Part shown: positions 44,308-55,495 of the stretch, in pieces
How positions within the stretch are numbered: the stretch's first letter is position 1
Layout: the number at the start of each line of letters is the position of its first letter
From: Siphonodentalium dalli
Lineage: Eukaryota; Mollusca; Scaphopoda; Gadilida; Siphonodentaliidae
Length of the DNA stretch: 64,000 nucleotides
Assembly (NCBI GenBank): GCA_032622095.1
Contig: CP136068.1
Span: forward strand, 155,399,151-155,463,150
Direction: 5' to 3'
The notes under the pieces: model-generated
Database searches by the model: none
Seen by the model: only the letters and a program-made list of their open reading frames with translations
Told to the model about the DNA's origin: nothing
Translations under genes and position numbers: made by a program

Positions 44308-47300
44308 TAAGTGTTGGGTACATGCACATGTATGGTTAAAATAGTCACATCGGTTAAAACCGTCATAAACAGAAATATTATACATGTATTATAGATAAAC
44401 CTTGTTCTTATACAAATCGTATATATTGTGTAAATTGCGGCATGTTATTGGCATGTTAGTACTCTGTGTTATGTAAACAAACGCCATGTTATGTAAACAA
44501 ACAGTACATGTACATAAACAGTATGTGATAAGTAAAACACTCAGCACTAAGGAGACGCCCAATATTTGAACTTTTGTTAGAAATGCCCACAAGTTGATTA
44601 CAACATACAGGTATAGCTATCGCTTATCTTCACCTCTCAAGACTTTTGTGTTGAATGGGTCACCACGAATCACGCTCGACATGAATCACCTTCGCCAGTC
44701 GCCACAGTGTTGCATGTTTTGCTTATCGCTCACTATTTATGTGCTGTACCATATATAAACAAACGATCGGCTCAATGGCTCATACAAGACATACATGTAC
44801 AAAGTGTGATTTGTGGATAATAATGCATTCATAATATGATCATTATTCTATATTATTAGTATATTTTTGGGGACATTTTCATAATTTGGTATTAAACTGT
44901 TATTTATAAATTACAACCTATAACGAAGGCCATCCATGTCTTTAAGTGCCACAGATATAAGGAGAATCACTGCTTTTTATTTTCATGTATGAGAACCAGG
45001 ACCACATGTGTCGTGGTGCAACCAATGTACTACTAGTAGTACATGTACATGTAGTGTTCAAGCGGTAACCTTATATTACCCCGGTGTTGGAGGTTACGGC
45101 ATTATACTGGGATAACACCACGTTAGAGGTGGTCAATTACTTTTAAGTACCGTTATAGCTGGACATACATTTACATGTACTGAAGAGAAAGAGAGAGGGT
45201 CAGAGACACATTCACATTTAATGTATATATTAGATATATGTACAGGCATTGTATTAATGTGTATTTAGGGCAATTAAAAAAATAAATTGAATTAGGTAAA
45301 TTGAATTAAGAGATACGGTAGCAATTTCCTATATATATACCCCTCCAATTTAATTAAACCAAGTCTTCTCATATCACAACAACTTATGATACTGTATGAT
45401 ATTGGTTGGGTCGATGCTGTTTTGGACCGAGTCCCGTCCTGTTACTCTTGAACTCTTCTATATAAGACTTTATACCCAGAATCGTGGGCGTGAGTAAACT
45501 TGCTTGTACATGTATGTCCTCGGATTACATGTACAGTAATGCTCTAAATAAACGACCCCTTAACCACAGCAGAATTATTGGTAACTTTTCAGGATTTAGT
45601 TGGAAATATGGCTTGTTGCCATTCATCGGAAAGCTCTCAATGAGATCAAAGATGGCTGTCAGAGTCCATGTTTTTCATCTGAAATTGTAAAAATTCAATA
45701 GCTCCCATCTAGATTTGATCCAAAAATGCCTGTAATTTTTCAACGCATTTCACTTTATATAATTGTAGGCTGACTGGTGTAACGATGGATTAAAATTTGA
45801 AATCCAATATGACCACCGGTGGCCATGTTTTTAAAATAATTCTGAAATGAAAGTGTCAATGACACTGTAGCTCAACTTCGAAAGGGAATAATTTCATGTG
45901 TTACAGTCAATGGAGTGATTAGGAATGTGGAAAGTTGAAAAGCTTAGTTATGCAAAGAGTAAACTCCAAGATGGCTGCCGGCGGCCATGTTTTTTGGCCG
46001 AATGACCCCAAAAGGACTCGTTCCCATCTACATGTCATTGTTAACATCCATGACAAATTTCATGATGATCCGACAAAAGATACGACCTGTACCCTATGTG
46101 AAAGGATTTAGTCATCTAAAGAGTAAAATACTGCTGCCGGCCATGTTTTTTGGGCGAATGACCTCAAAATGAGCCGGTTCCCATCTACATGTCATTGTTA
46201 ACATCCATGGATGAGAAATCTCATTATGATCAGACCAAAGATACGACTTGTAGCCCGTTCCAAAGGATTTACTCATGCAAAGAGTAAAATCCAAGATGGC
46301 TGCTGGCGGCCATGTTTTTGGCCGAATGACCCCAAAAGGAATCGTTCCCATCTACATGTCATTTGTTATCATTCATGACAAATTTCATGAAGATCCGACC
46401 AAAGCTACGACCTGTACTCTGCGCCAAAGTATTTAGTCATGCAAAGAGTAAAATCCAAGATAGCTGATGGCGGCTATGTTTTTTGGCCGAACGACACCAA
46501 AATAACTCGTTCCCATCTACATGTCAATATTAACATCCATGACAAATTTCATGATGATCAGACGAACAGTACAACCTGTAGACCGCGCCAATGAATTTAA
46601 TTTTGAAATCCAAGAAGGCCGCCAGCGGCAATGTTTTTTGGCCGAATGACCCCAAAATGATTCGTTCCTATCTAAATGTCATTGTTAACATCCATGACAA
46701 ATTTCATGAAGATCCGAACAAAGCTACGACCTGTAGCCCGCGCCAAAGGATTTAGTCATGCAAAGAGTAAAATCTAAGATGGCTGCTGGTGGACATGTTT
46801 TTGGCCGAATGACCCCAAAATGACTCGTTCCCATCTATATTTCAATATTAACATCCATGACAAATTTCATGATGATCAGACGAACAGTACAACCTGTAGA
46901 CCGCGCCAATGGATTTAATTTTGAAATCCAAGAAGGCCGCCAGCGGCAATGTTTTTTGGCCGAATGACCCCAAAATGACTCGTTCCCATCTAAATGTCAA
47001 TGTCAACATTCCTGACAAATTTCATAAAGATCAGACCAAAGGTACGACCTGTAGCCCGCGCCAAAGGATTTAGTCATGCAAAGAGTAAAATCCAAGATGG
47101 CTGATGGCGGCCATGTTTTTTGTCTGAATGACACCAAAAGGACTCGTTCCCATCTACATGTCATTGTTAACATCCATGACAAATTTCATGAAGATCCGAC
47201 CAAAGCTACAACCTGTAGCCCGCGCCAAAGGATTCAGTCATGCAAAGAGTAAAATCCAAGATGGCTGCTGCGGCCATGTTTTTTGGCCGAACAACCCCAA

Positions 47301-48716
47301 AATGGCTCGTTCCCATCTATATGTCAATATTAACATCCTTGACAAAATGATCAGATGAACAGTACGACCTGTAGACCGCGCCAATGGATTTAATTTTGAA
47401 ATCCAAGATGGCCGCCAGCGGCCATGTTTTTTGGCCGAATGACCCCAAAATGACTCGTTCCCATCTACATGTCAATGTCAACATTCATGACAATTTCATA
47501 AAGATCATACTAAAGCTACAACCTGTAGTCCGCGCCAAAGGAAATTGTTGACGGACTCACGGACACACGGACGACAACCCATGGCAATACTAGTAGCTCA
47601 AACTTTCAAAGTAAGTTGAGCTGAAAATAGTAAGCTCCCATCTAGAGGACACCCCGAACTTGGGCCGAAGATCCATATGAAGTACCGGTAATTTATAAAT
47701 ATGATATAATATTTCTGATTTAAAAATTCAACATGCAAATGAAGGCTGTATTGCAATGGCAGTATTTTTATTTACAACGCATATTGTTGAATTGCCTTGA
47801 AAATTCAGGTTGACTCAATACTGTCCACTAGGAATTTGGGGGTTATTTGGGCTTGAACTAGAGTTTGGGCACCCATACCTGTAACATATATCAAAACAAC
47901 ACTGGAAACTTCCCTGTATACTGCGGTAACTTCCAACACAGCGGTAAGATGTATACTGTGTGTAAGGGGGTTGCACCACGATGCATGTGGTCCCAGTTCT
48001 CAGGCATGAAGATAAATGCAGTGATTCTCCTTATATCTGTGGATCTTAAATGCATGGATGGCCTTTGTTATGTATGTAGGTTATAATTTAGAAATGACAG
48101 TTACCAAATTATGAAAAATTCCCCAAGAATACACTAAGAGTATACAAGTACCGGGTAGAAGATAATAATGATAATATGAATGCATTCTTATCCACAAAAG
48201 TTGAAACACACTTTGTGTGAGGCAAGCGTTTCTTTACAGGTATATTCATGTACAGCACGTGAATAGTGAGTGGTAAGCAAAACACTCCACACCGTTACGA
48301 TTCTTAGGAGAGTGATTGATGGTGACCCATTCAACACAGAAATCTTGAGGTGAAGATTAGCGATAGCTATACCGGTATGTTCAACTATGTTGTAAACAAC
48401 TTGGTGACATTTCTAACAAAAGTTCAATTACATGTAGTGGCAGTCACCTCCACGTTGAGTGTTTTGCTTATTGCATACTCTTTATGTACCAGTACTGTTT
48501 GTTTACATAACATGGCATTTGTTTAAATAACACTAGACTCACAGAGTACTAACATGACAATAACATGCTGCAATTTACACTACACTTTTATGAATGGTAC
48601 ATGTATGTATACATGTAAGAACAAGGTTTGTTAACTTTGTTTATAATATAATATTATTTCTGTTTATGGCGGTTTTAACGGATGTGACTATTTTAACAGC
48701 ATTACCCTCCGCCAGT
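44308..48716. mobile_element. 4.4-kb fold-back with about 810-bp arms around a satellite
   Basis: The left arm (44308-45128) matches the right arm (47885-48716) in reverse complement. Landmarks are TTAAAATAGTCACATC, AAACCG(T/C)CATAAACAGAAA, AACAAGG, CATGTTATGTAAACAAA, TTTTGTTAGAAATG, GGAGAATCACTG, ACCACATG and CCTCCAACACCG. The outermost GTAAG(T/C)...TGG(C)GG...GGGTA matches the ends of family D at 35580 and 21655. The middle holds 45129-45750 (unrecognised) and the 160-bp satellite at 45940-47620. It abuts the previous palindrome with no spacer. Confidence 0.7.
45940..47620 (+). repeat. AAGATGGC(T/C)G satellite, about 160-bp unit, about 10 copies
   Basis: CCAAGATGGCTGCTGGCGGC starts near 45968, 46293, 46457, 46611, 46776, 46930, 47092, 47259 and 47403. 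Each unit continues GGCCGAATGACCCCAAAA, CTCGTTCCCATCTACATGTC, CATGACAAATTTCATGA and GACCTGTAGCC. The array ends with GGACTCACGGACACACGGAC and TAAGTTGAGCTGA. The same end occurs at 37500-37565, so array and tail move or are inherited together. ORFs 45987-47358 are artefacts. Confidence 0.9.
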
Positions 48717-49032
48717 GCTTACTTTTCCCTTAAACAAGAACCTCATGGACATACATGTATTATTGTCTTCAACTTCTTGTATGATAACCCATTAATAGAC
48801 CGCGGTATCATAAAGTTGATAAACAAACGGTACTGTACTAGTACTAGTAACTCCACCCCAGTGACCATTTCGATACTGCTGTGGATAATGTATACTACTG
48901 GTAATACCGTGGTCATTACCGGGGTATCACCCTATTTTTCAAGTCAATTACTTTGATTATAGTGGTAATATGTATGTTACCACCAGTCATACTACTGCTA
49001 CCAATACATGTAACTACATGTACCGGTACATG
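48717..49032. other. Unannotated stretch with ACATGTAC-rich runs
   Basis: No gene is recognised. Palindromic TACATGTA/ACATGTAC words cluster here, as at 37580-37605, 45035-45055 and 50040-50095. Confidence 0.4.
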
Positions 49033-49413
49033 TACCCAGCTGGACAAAACAAGTGTCCATTGGCACCGCGGTGTATTTGCCGTTCGGTCGCGGTGTCAGA
49101 GTTTGTAACTGCAGTTGAGCACCGCGGCCGAACAGCAAGTACACTGCGGCTGAACGGCGGCAAGTTCATTGCGGCCGAACGGCAACTGCCATCGCGGCCG
49201 AATGACATGTACACCGTGGTTAGATTTCTGGTTTGTATCGTCTTTTTTCAGTTTAATGAAAGTACACCGCAGCAACTACACCATGCCAAATAGCAAGTAA
49301 ACCGCGGCCCAACTGTAGTTAGCCGGTGGAGCCGCGATGTAATTGCATTTCGGCCGCGGTGGCAATGCTAACAGCACGCAGTTAAGTGGACACTTGTTTT
49401 GTCCAGCAGGGTA
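49033..49413 (+). mobile_element. TA-flanked CCGCGG-rich MITE, copy 1
   Basis: TA, CCCAGCTGGACAAAACAAGT at the left and the complement of CCCTGCTGGACAAAACAAGT at the right, then TA. The ends are imperfect inverted repeats of about 30 bp. The interior repeats GCGGCCGAA(C/T)GGCAA and CACCGCGG-like motifs, unusually GC-rich for this window. No protein is encoded. The TA target suggests Tc1/mariner-type mobilisation (inference). Confidence 0.8.
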
Positions 49414-50514
49414 TGACAATTTAGCCAACAACTATAGCTGTCCTTGATGTAATTCACCACCGATAACGTGGTGTCGCATCGGTAATACATGTACTGTGGT
49501 GACCACTAACCACCAACACTGCATAAAGGTTACCACTTCAAACCACGATGGATCAAAGAGAAATGTCACAACACTGTGACAACAGTAAACATGTTACTAA
49601 AAATCAGGTACACTTTTGTGAATTCGACATGAACATGTTTTCAATGTAATATTTCAGCTGATAGCACACTGTGAACTTTACACTTTGAAGTTGCCCACAT
49701 TGTTTCAGCTGTCAACTTATAAACTCCACCCATCGCCTGGTATCTGGCCGCAATGATTGGCATTACACATGGAAGTATGAACATCAAGTGCAGTGATTCT
49801 CCTTAAATTAATATATAAGAAATGAACAGCAGTTTTAATGTGGTCATGGGAATTTGACCGCAACTAAAAAAATTGCTGGATTTTTATCGCTGGCAAAACC
49901 CATGACCACGTTCAATCCACCATTTACATGTACATCTTTCTCAAAACCTATACCGGTATATATCTGGATCATTATGCTTCCGTATTGCCTTTATTGGCAG
50001 GGCGCTACTTAAAATACCGTAATGCGCCCAGCACAGGAATTACATGTACTTGTGTTGGCTATTGCATACATGTACACATGTACATGTACATATGCAGGAA
50101 CGTGACTATAGCTAGAGTAGGGCCAAGGGAATCGGGTATTGAATCGGGTACCATAGTCAATGTCAACATCATAAAGTGGGCCTTAAAATAATAAAAGCAC
50201 ATTTATGATCCATGACAGAATAGCCAAACAGGCTACGTTATAAATACATATATCATTGTTCTGCTGCTCGCCGCAAAATAACCATTATCAGTCCAAACAC
50301 TATTACGCCGCTAGCGGCAGGGCTTATATTTCTACGGTAGATTCTCGCAAATTACTGTAGATTCTAGTGAAAAAATATATACTAGTATGGATTCTCGCAA
50401 ATCCAGATGAGATACGGTATACATGTATGCCCTGAGTGGCATAATAAGATTATCTCTTTATCCCACCAGTAGCGGAAAATTAGCCACAGGAAATATCGTA
50501 CATGTACCCCGCTC
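49414..50514. other. Unannotated stretch with a small stem and ACATGTAC runs
   Basis: A local inverted repeat lies at 49837-49915 (GTGGTCATGGG ... CCCATGACCAC). No gene is seen. Confidence 0.4.
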
Positions 50515-50845
50515 GACAAAACCTGTGTCCATTGGAACCGCAGAGTATTTGCCGTTCGGCCGTGGTGTCAGAGTTTGTGACTGCGGTTGAGCACCGCGGC
50601 CGAAAGGCAACTACATCACGGCCGAATGGCATGTTCACCGTGGTTAGATTTCTGGATTATATCATCCTTTTTCAGTTTAATTAAAGTACACCGTGGCAAC
50701 TATTAGTACACCATGGCTGAATGGCAAGTACACTGCGGCCCAACTGTAGTTAGCTGTTGGAGCCGCGGTTAAGTTGCATTTCGGCCGCGGTGGCAACGCT
50801 AACTGCACCACGGTTAATTGGACACTTGTTTTGTTGAGCAGGGTA
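50515..50845 (+). mobile_element. TA-flanked CCGCGG-rich MITE, copy 2
   Basis: TA, CCCCGCTCGACAAAACCTGT ... GTTTTGTTGAGCAGGG, TA. It matches copy 1 through GTCCATTGG, ATTTGCCGTTCGG, GGTTAGATTTCTGG and CCCAACTGTAGTTAGC. A third end begins right after it. Confidence 0.8.
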
Positions 50846-50898
50846 CCTACCTGCTGGACAAAACAAGTGTCCACTTAACTGCGGTGCGGTTAGTGTTG
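50846..50898 (+). mobile_element. Solo end of the same CCGCGG-rich MITE family
   Basis: CTGCTGGACAAAACAAGTGT followed by CCACTTAACTGCGGTGCGGT repeats the family end, then similarity stops. It lies head-on against copy 2, leaving two facing ends about 7 bases apart. Confidence 0.7.
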
Positions 50899-50899
50899 T

Positions 50900-51096
50900 A
50901 AGTCGGGGAAGTCGGCATTTTTGCATTCGGATCTTTATTCAGTGATCTCGAAAGAGACTTTTCAGCCTGACAAACTTAGTATCTGACCGAGTTCTGATTT
51001 TTGTCAGAATACCCTGACCAGGTTGCGATCCCTGGTCCGATAGCATTTTAGCACGAGAGACCAGTACGCTACCTCTCGGCCACCGACTTCCCCGAG
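50900..51096 (-). mobile_element. tRNA-like sequence within a short inverted repeat (SINE-like)
   Basis: On the minus strand, GTGGCCGAGAGGTAGCG resembles the A box of leucine/serine tRNAs, and CCAGGGATCGCAACCTGG about 50 bases later resembles a B box in a T-arm stem. The block is bracketed by AAGTCGGGGAAGTCGG (50900) and CCGACTTCCCCGA (51083). It could be a tRNA-derived SINE head or a decayed tRNA pseudogene; a full cloverleaf is not evident. No poly(A) or simple-repeat tail is seen. Confidence 0.45.
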
Positions 51097-51099
51097 TTG

Positions 51100-51920
51100 C
51101 CACCGACTTCCATATATATCCTATAAATATTCATTAAAATTACATGTCAGAATTTTCTCGAAATCATTTAAAATGTGTATTTAGGTTATATGCTATAAAA
51201 GTTATATTAAAACCGAAATAGTCAGATAGTTTTTCCCATTTCCGAATCAGGCGAATGATTTAGATTTTCACACTCACAGAATTTGATTTGTGGTGAATTT
51301 TCTCTCAAATTGTGTGATAAATACAAGAAATCCGACTTACCTATATCATAATACACGATGAGATCCAATAGCCGTGAATAAGAATTGTAACAGTAAAATC
51401 CCTTTATAATTTAAACGATGTGTGATTTCAGAATTGGGAACAGAAAACAGTCAACAAACAATTGGTCAACGTGACAGCTTTCTGTAAAGTTTCACAGAGC
51501 GCTGCGACTAAACAAACAACATCTCCGTCAGCTGTCCATGACCTTGTCTTATCTTCGTAAAATCCTGTGTTAAGTACCGCAGCACCTCTGATTCGGTTGA
51601 GCCAAAGTAAATTTTATTTCATAAAGTCTGAATTTCATACGATTCAGCCGCGGATATGATTGGAATTTCCAACTTCAACGCTTCAAAAAAATTACTGGAA
51701 CAATAACGCATGCGCGTTGTACTTATTTTCTGCTTCCGTTATATGACGTATGACGTAACTTATTCACGGAAGGAAGGAAGGATAAACAGACATCCGAGCA
51801 GAAAACATTACTTGCGTCCAGCATGGACTGGCGCAAGTAAAGACGATAGCAACGTACGCGTCGTGTCAGTATTGTCAATGACAGCACATTATATGACTTT
51901 TTGTCAGTTATGACATCTTG
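51100..51920. other. Unannotated stretch
   Basis: No ORF with a domain and no clear repeat is recognised. Confidence 0.4.
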
Positions 51921-52320
51921 TTAACCCTTTACCCAACAAACCGGCCAAAACCGGCCAAATAAAGCTTCAACGGCCTAAAATATCTTCGGTCTGTCTCAAT
52001 AGAACCATACAAATATGGATATCATTGGAACCGGCTCCTTGACCACATTGTGATAGTTACAGATATGCCCTTTGCAAATGCATTCTCTTATATATGCGAG
52101 TCGACCATAGGTCGCCTCGCATATATAAGAGAATGCATTGGCCTAAAAAAAATCTTTTTTTAACACCTTTTACCATTTTTTCTTACATTCTTTAACAATT
52201 TTAGAATTTTTAATGTGTTAAGCCAATGCATTCTCTTATATATGCGAGGCGACCTATGGTCGACTCGCATATATAAGAGAATGCATTGGCACAGGGCCGT
52301 TCTGTTGGGTAAAGGGTTAA
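51921..52320 (-). mobile_element. TTAA-flanked MITE, family A, copy 2
   Basis: TTAA, CCCTTTACCCAAC ... GTTGGGTAAAGGG, TTAA. In reverse orientation it matches 7229-7625 along its whole length, including both hairpin copies (52076-52142 and 52223-52289) and the unique GGAACCGGCTCCTTGACCAC segment. Confidence 0.9.
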
Positions 52321-52994
52321 TCTCGGCAGGAAAATTGAATCATAATAAATACTTTTAGATCGAGTGAATTAATTTATGACAATGGAACTGACATGTATAT
52401 TCATGAGGGAGAAACAAGTGGTCTATATCTCTTTAATACAGATGCAAAGCTGTATCTTTGGAGTTGTGGACATCAAATACATTTTCCTAGCTATATGGTA
52501 CACATTTAAATTGTGTAAGATACAATGAGTTACCAATATAATCATGTGGCAGATTCACGCAAACGATGCCACTGCATGGATAAGCACAATACAATACATT
52601 ATTTGGAAATTAGTTTTAATTCTTTCAACAACCTCCATTCACTGGGTTGAATTATACTCAGCCCACGTTCAATCCTTCGTGTTAATATTTGGAGCAAATG
52701 TATATTTGTAAAATAAGTCAAGTTTGGGCAATATCTGCGAATTCCACATTTCAGTATTGAACCTTATATTCACAAAGAGCGTTATTTGTTACTGTTTTCC
52801 TGAGATGGAAATAACAAAGAGCGTTTATATCATTTGTGTGATTAACCAATAGAATTGCGCTGTGTTATGTAAACAGCAGCAAAACTTTGTAACACGAGCA
52901 GGTTCATGTTTACGTACACCATCGTACGTCTTGATGACAATATACTATTTACGCGCTGATTATGTTTGGCATATGAACAATCTCATATGTATTT
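52321..52994. other. Mostly unannotated; contains a family-D interior fragment
   Basis: CAAAGAGCGTTATTTGTTAC through GTGTTATGTAAACA (52775-52875) matches the interior of the MITE at 35580-36081. A family-D right end lies at 53450-53525, so the Helitron-like element between them may have inserted into a family-D copy. Confidence 0.45.
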
Positions 52995-53437
52995 TGAAGA
53001 CCTCTGTTTGTCTGTATGTTTGTCTGTCTGTCATTAATACAAATCTACGATTCTCGACCGATCGGTGTCGTATTGGCGAGCTCGTGCGACGCCCGTGCAG
53101 CGCATGCGCAGACGAGATATCGGAAACGGGTGGAGCTATCGACTCGAAACTTGGTACGTGCGTGTAGTTTGACCAGGCGGTCGTCGTTGTCGTGTTGGCG
53201 AGCCCGTGCGACGCCCGTGCAGCGCATGCGCAGACGAGATCTCGGAAACGGGTGGAGCTATCGACTTGAAATTTGGTATGTGAATGTATCTTGCCCCGGA
53301 TACCAATTTTATCGGGTCGCCGAGCCCGTGCGACGCCAGCTTCGCGCATGCGCAGACCATATCTCGGAAACGGGTGGAGCTATCGACTTGAAATTTGGTT
53401 TTTGAATAGCCCGGACAACGTCGGGCTCATCGGCTAG
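52995..53437 (+). mobile_element. Non-autonomous Helitron-like element with three tandem units
   Basis: The element starts with a TTTGTCTGTATGTTTGTCTG run. It then has three units of about 115 bp (GCGAGCCCGTGCGACGCC, GCGCATGCGCAGACGAGAT, CTCGGAAACGGGTGGAGCTA, TCGACTTGAAATTTGGT). It ends with stem AGCCCGGACAACGTCGGGCT (53408-53427), a 6-nt spacer and CTAG at 53434-53437 followed by T. This is the canonical Helitron 3' terminus. ORFs on both strands here are repeat artefacts. It is GC-rich relative to its flanks. Confidence 0.75.
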
Positions 53438-53544
53438 TATTATATATATTTTAATATTCCTTCTGTTGAATGGCGATTTGTACAAATATGAATATTTCTG
53501 CAACGAACGCCGCCCGTGCCTTTAACAATTATGTGCCAATTTAT

Positions 53545-53790
53545 TTAAAACATATAAGCATCAATCGCTGACTGTTCATAACTTTTTCCGTAATCGATCG
53601 CAGACGAATATGCTTTCCCATATAGCATTATCTTCAGAATACTATCTGGTAGCCTGGTTCTTAGAATTTGTCCAAAATTTGATGCAGTCAGTTTATACCG
53701 ATGCAGTTTTTTCCATATGTCGCAATCACTCTGCTGTCTGATCACTTTCTCCACCAAATCTATATTTGCAACCGAAATATGCATGTTCAT
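53545..53790 (-). pseudogene. YqaJ-like exonuclease domain fragment
   Basis: The minus-strand ORF contains VEKVIRQQSDCDIWKKLHRY, KLTASNFGQILRTR, PDSILKIMLYG and IDYGKSYEQSAIDAY. This order (Q...W...R/H-x-x-LTAS-x-FG, then P-L-x-x-x-L, then YG-x-x-x-E-x-x-AI-x-x-Y) is the N-terminal half of the YqaJ viral recombinase family (lambda-exonuclease-like nuclease fold). It includes the Glu that helps bind metal in the family. Only about 80 residues remain, with stops on both sides, and the catalytic Asp and E-x-K region is absent. Such domains occur in multicopy genes of marine invertebrates, often linked to mobile DNA (family knowledge). A remnant rather than a working gene. Confidence 0.7.
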
Positions 53791-53949
53791 TTCTGATTAG
53801 TGTTGTCGACATATTTGGCGATAAATACATTGTCTTTGTGCAGTAGAATTCCTTGTAAATATAGCATGGTATTCTGGCGACTAGTATAGATTTTTTATTC
53901 CCACTAATTAGTTCACTATGACTCCGTAGATTATCATTCAAATCACAGC

Positions 53950-54476
53950 ATTTTAACTTCCATCAATCATCCAAATCATACTCAGGGTGGGAATGTTTAT
54001 CTGTACACTATTGCAGACCCTTAGACATGCAATTAGTAGCTCGCTATGGTTCTGTCAGAAGAAGGGAGGAAATAATGAGAAACTGGTCTATTGGCTTTGT
54101 AGTGGGGCTAACCTCTTCTGCTGATCCATTGGTTTCTGCGACAATATTCTCAACAATTCAGTGTTAATGGTGCTAAGGTGATGCTGCTTTAAAACCACCT
54201 TCCTGATTCGGTGAATATACATGTACTATCATCGACTGTCCTGTTGTTCAAGTAACATTTGCATTATTCGCTCCATGCAAATAGTTGACCGTCTCTTGTA
54301 AATGAATAAATATACCCGACTCATGTGAGAAAATATCTGGCGGTGAACGCGTGTCTTCGACATTTTAAGACGAGAACCAGATTTCATTTCGTTCCAGCCA
54401 GAACCAGATTGGAATTTTGGAATACTTAGATTTTATTGCTTAAATAGTTCACAATTGATATTTGCACATTCGGATG
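53950..54476. other. Unannotated stretch
   Basis: Nothing recognised. Confidence 0.4.
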
Positions 54477-54726
54477 TTAAAGGCCCACTTAATTTTCGAG
54501 TCACCGATTATTTTTATATTGACTTGATATACGGCTTTAATAACAATCTACGCCATAAAATATGATTCAAATACTATAATTCATCACCATCTGAAACGTC
54601 TGTGTCTCAGAAGATGCCCATAGAGAAATATAATGTTTTTTGGAGCTTCCTCTTTTAAATGGTGTATAATATGGCATATAATATTATGTGATGATCTGGG
54701 GGTTCGAAAATTAAATGGTTCTTTAA
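54477..54726 (+). mobile_element. TTAA-flanked MITE, family C, short copy
   Basis: TTAA, AGGCCCACTTAATTTTCGAG at the left and AAAATTAAATGGTTCT at the right, then TTAA. It shares ATTCATCACCATCTGAAACG, AGATGCCCATAGAGAAAT and TTTTGGAGCTTCCTCTT with 30352-30823 but lacks about 220 internal bases. Confidence 0.85.
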
Positions 54727-54849
54727 ACTATTGTCATATACTTGTTGATGTGTTTTATCTCCTTGTTTCAAACCCAAAGTTCACAAATCTGACAAATCAT
54801 TAAAACCCCAAAAGAAACGAGGAATATACTATAAGCGAACTATGACAAA

Positions 54850-55495
54850 ATTTAATCGTCCCGAACATTGCGAGTATTCCAGAATGCTTCCGAATTTCTT
54901 CCCGAATGATAAAGAATTATCCCGAACTGATACCGAAATTTCGTGCGAGTGGCTGCCGAATTGCCCAGATTACTACCGACTTACACCGAATTGTTGCCGA
55001 ATACCCCGAATCAATGCCGAACTGGTACCGAATTGATGCCGAATAAATACCGAATTGTTATTCAATTGCTGCCGAACGTCCCGAATCGATGCCGAATTTT
55101 GCAGATACACCGGATCTCAGTATAAAAGCAGCCACACATGGCGAATTCGGGAATAACATACCGAACACTGCCGACTACTCCAGAATATCCACCCGAATAT
55201 TGCCGACTACCCCCGAATAGGTGCCGAATTGCTCCCGAATTTCTCCCGATGATTGACAATTCGGGAGCGATTCGGCTTGGTTCCCGATAGTTTTGAACAT
55301 TTTAAAACTGTCGGGAGCGAGTCCAGAATTGTCCCGAATCGACCCCGATAGCACCGATATCCCCGATCATGTTCGGGGGTAAAAATTCACTGTCCCGACT
55401 TGTCCCGAACTTACTCCACGATTTTTGCAAAATTATGATTCGGGAGTCATTCGGGAACATTCGGGGTGGGAAATCGGGGATATGGAACCGGGGCT
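54850..55495 (+). repeat. Degenerate CCGAATTG-based minisatellite
   Basis: Short words TGCCGAATTG, TCCCGAAT, ACCGAATTGTT and their variants recur every 10-18 bases to about 55260. They then continue as CGGGAG/CGAAC motifs on both strands, including TTCGGGAGC inverted pairs. ORFs here are artefacts. Confidence 0.7.

Noticed and set aside
45987-47358. ORFs with GRMTPKGLVPIYMSLLTSM-like peptides
   Set aside because: Produced by the 160-bp satellite on both strands.
52960-53503. Arg-rich ORFs on both strands
   Set aside because: Produced by the GC-rich tandem units of a Helitron-like element.
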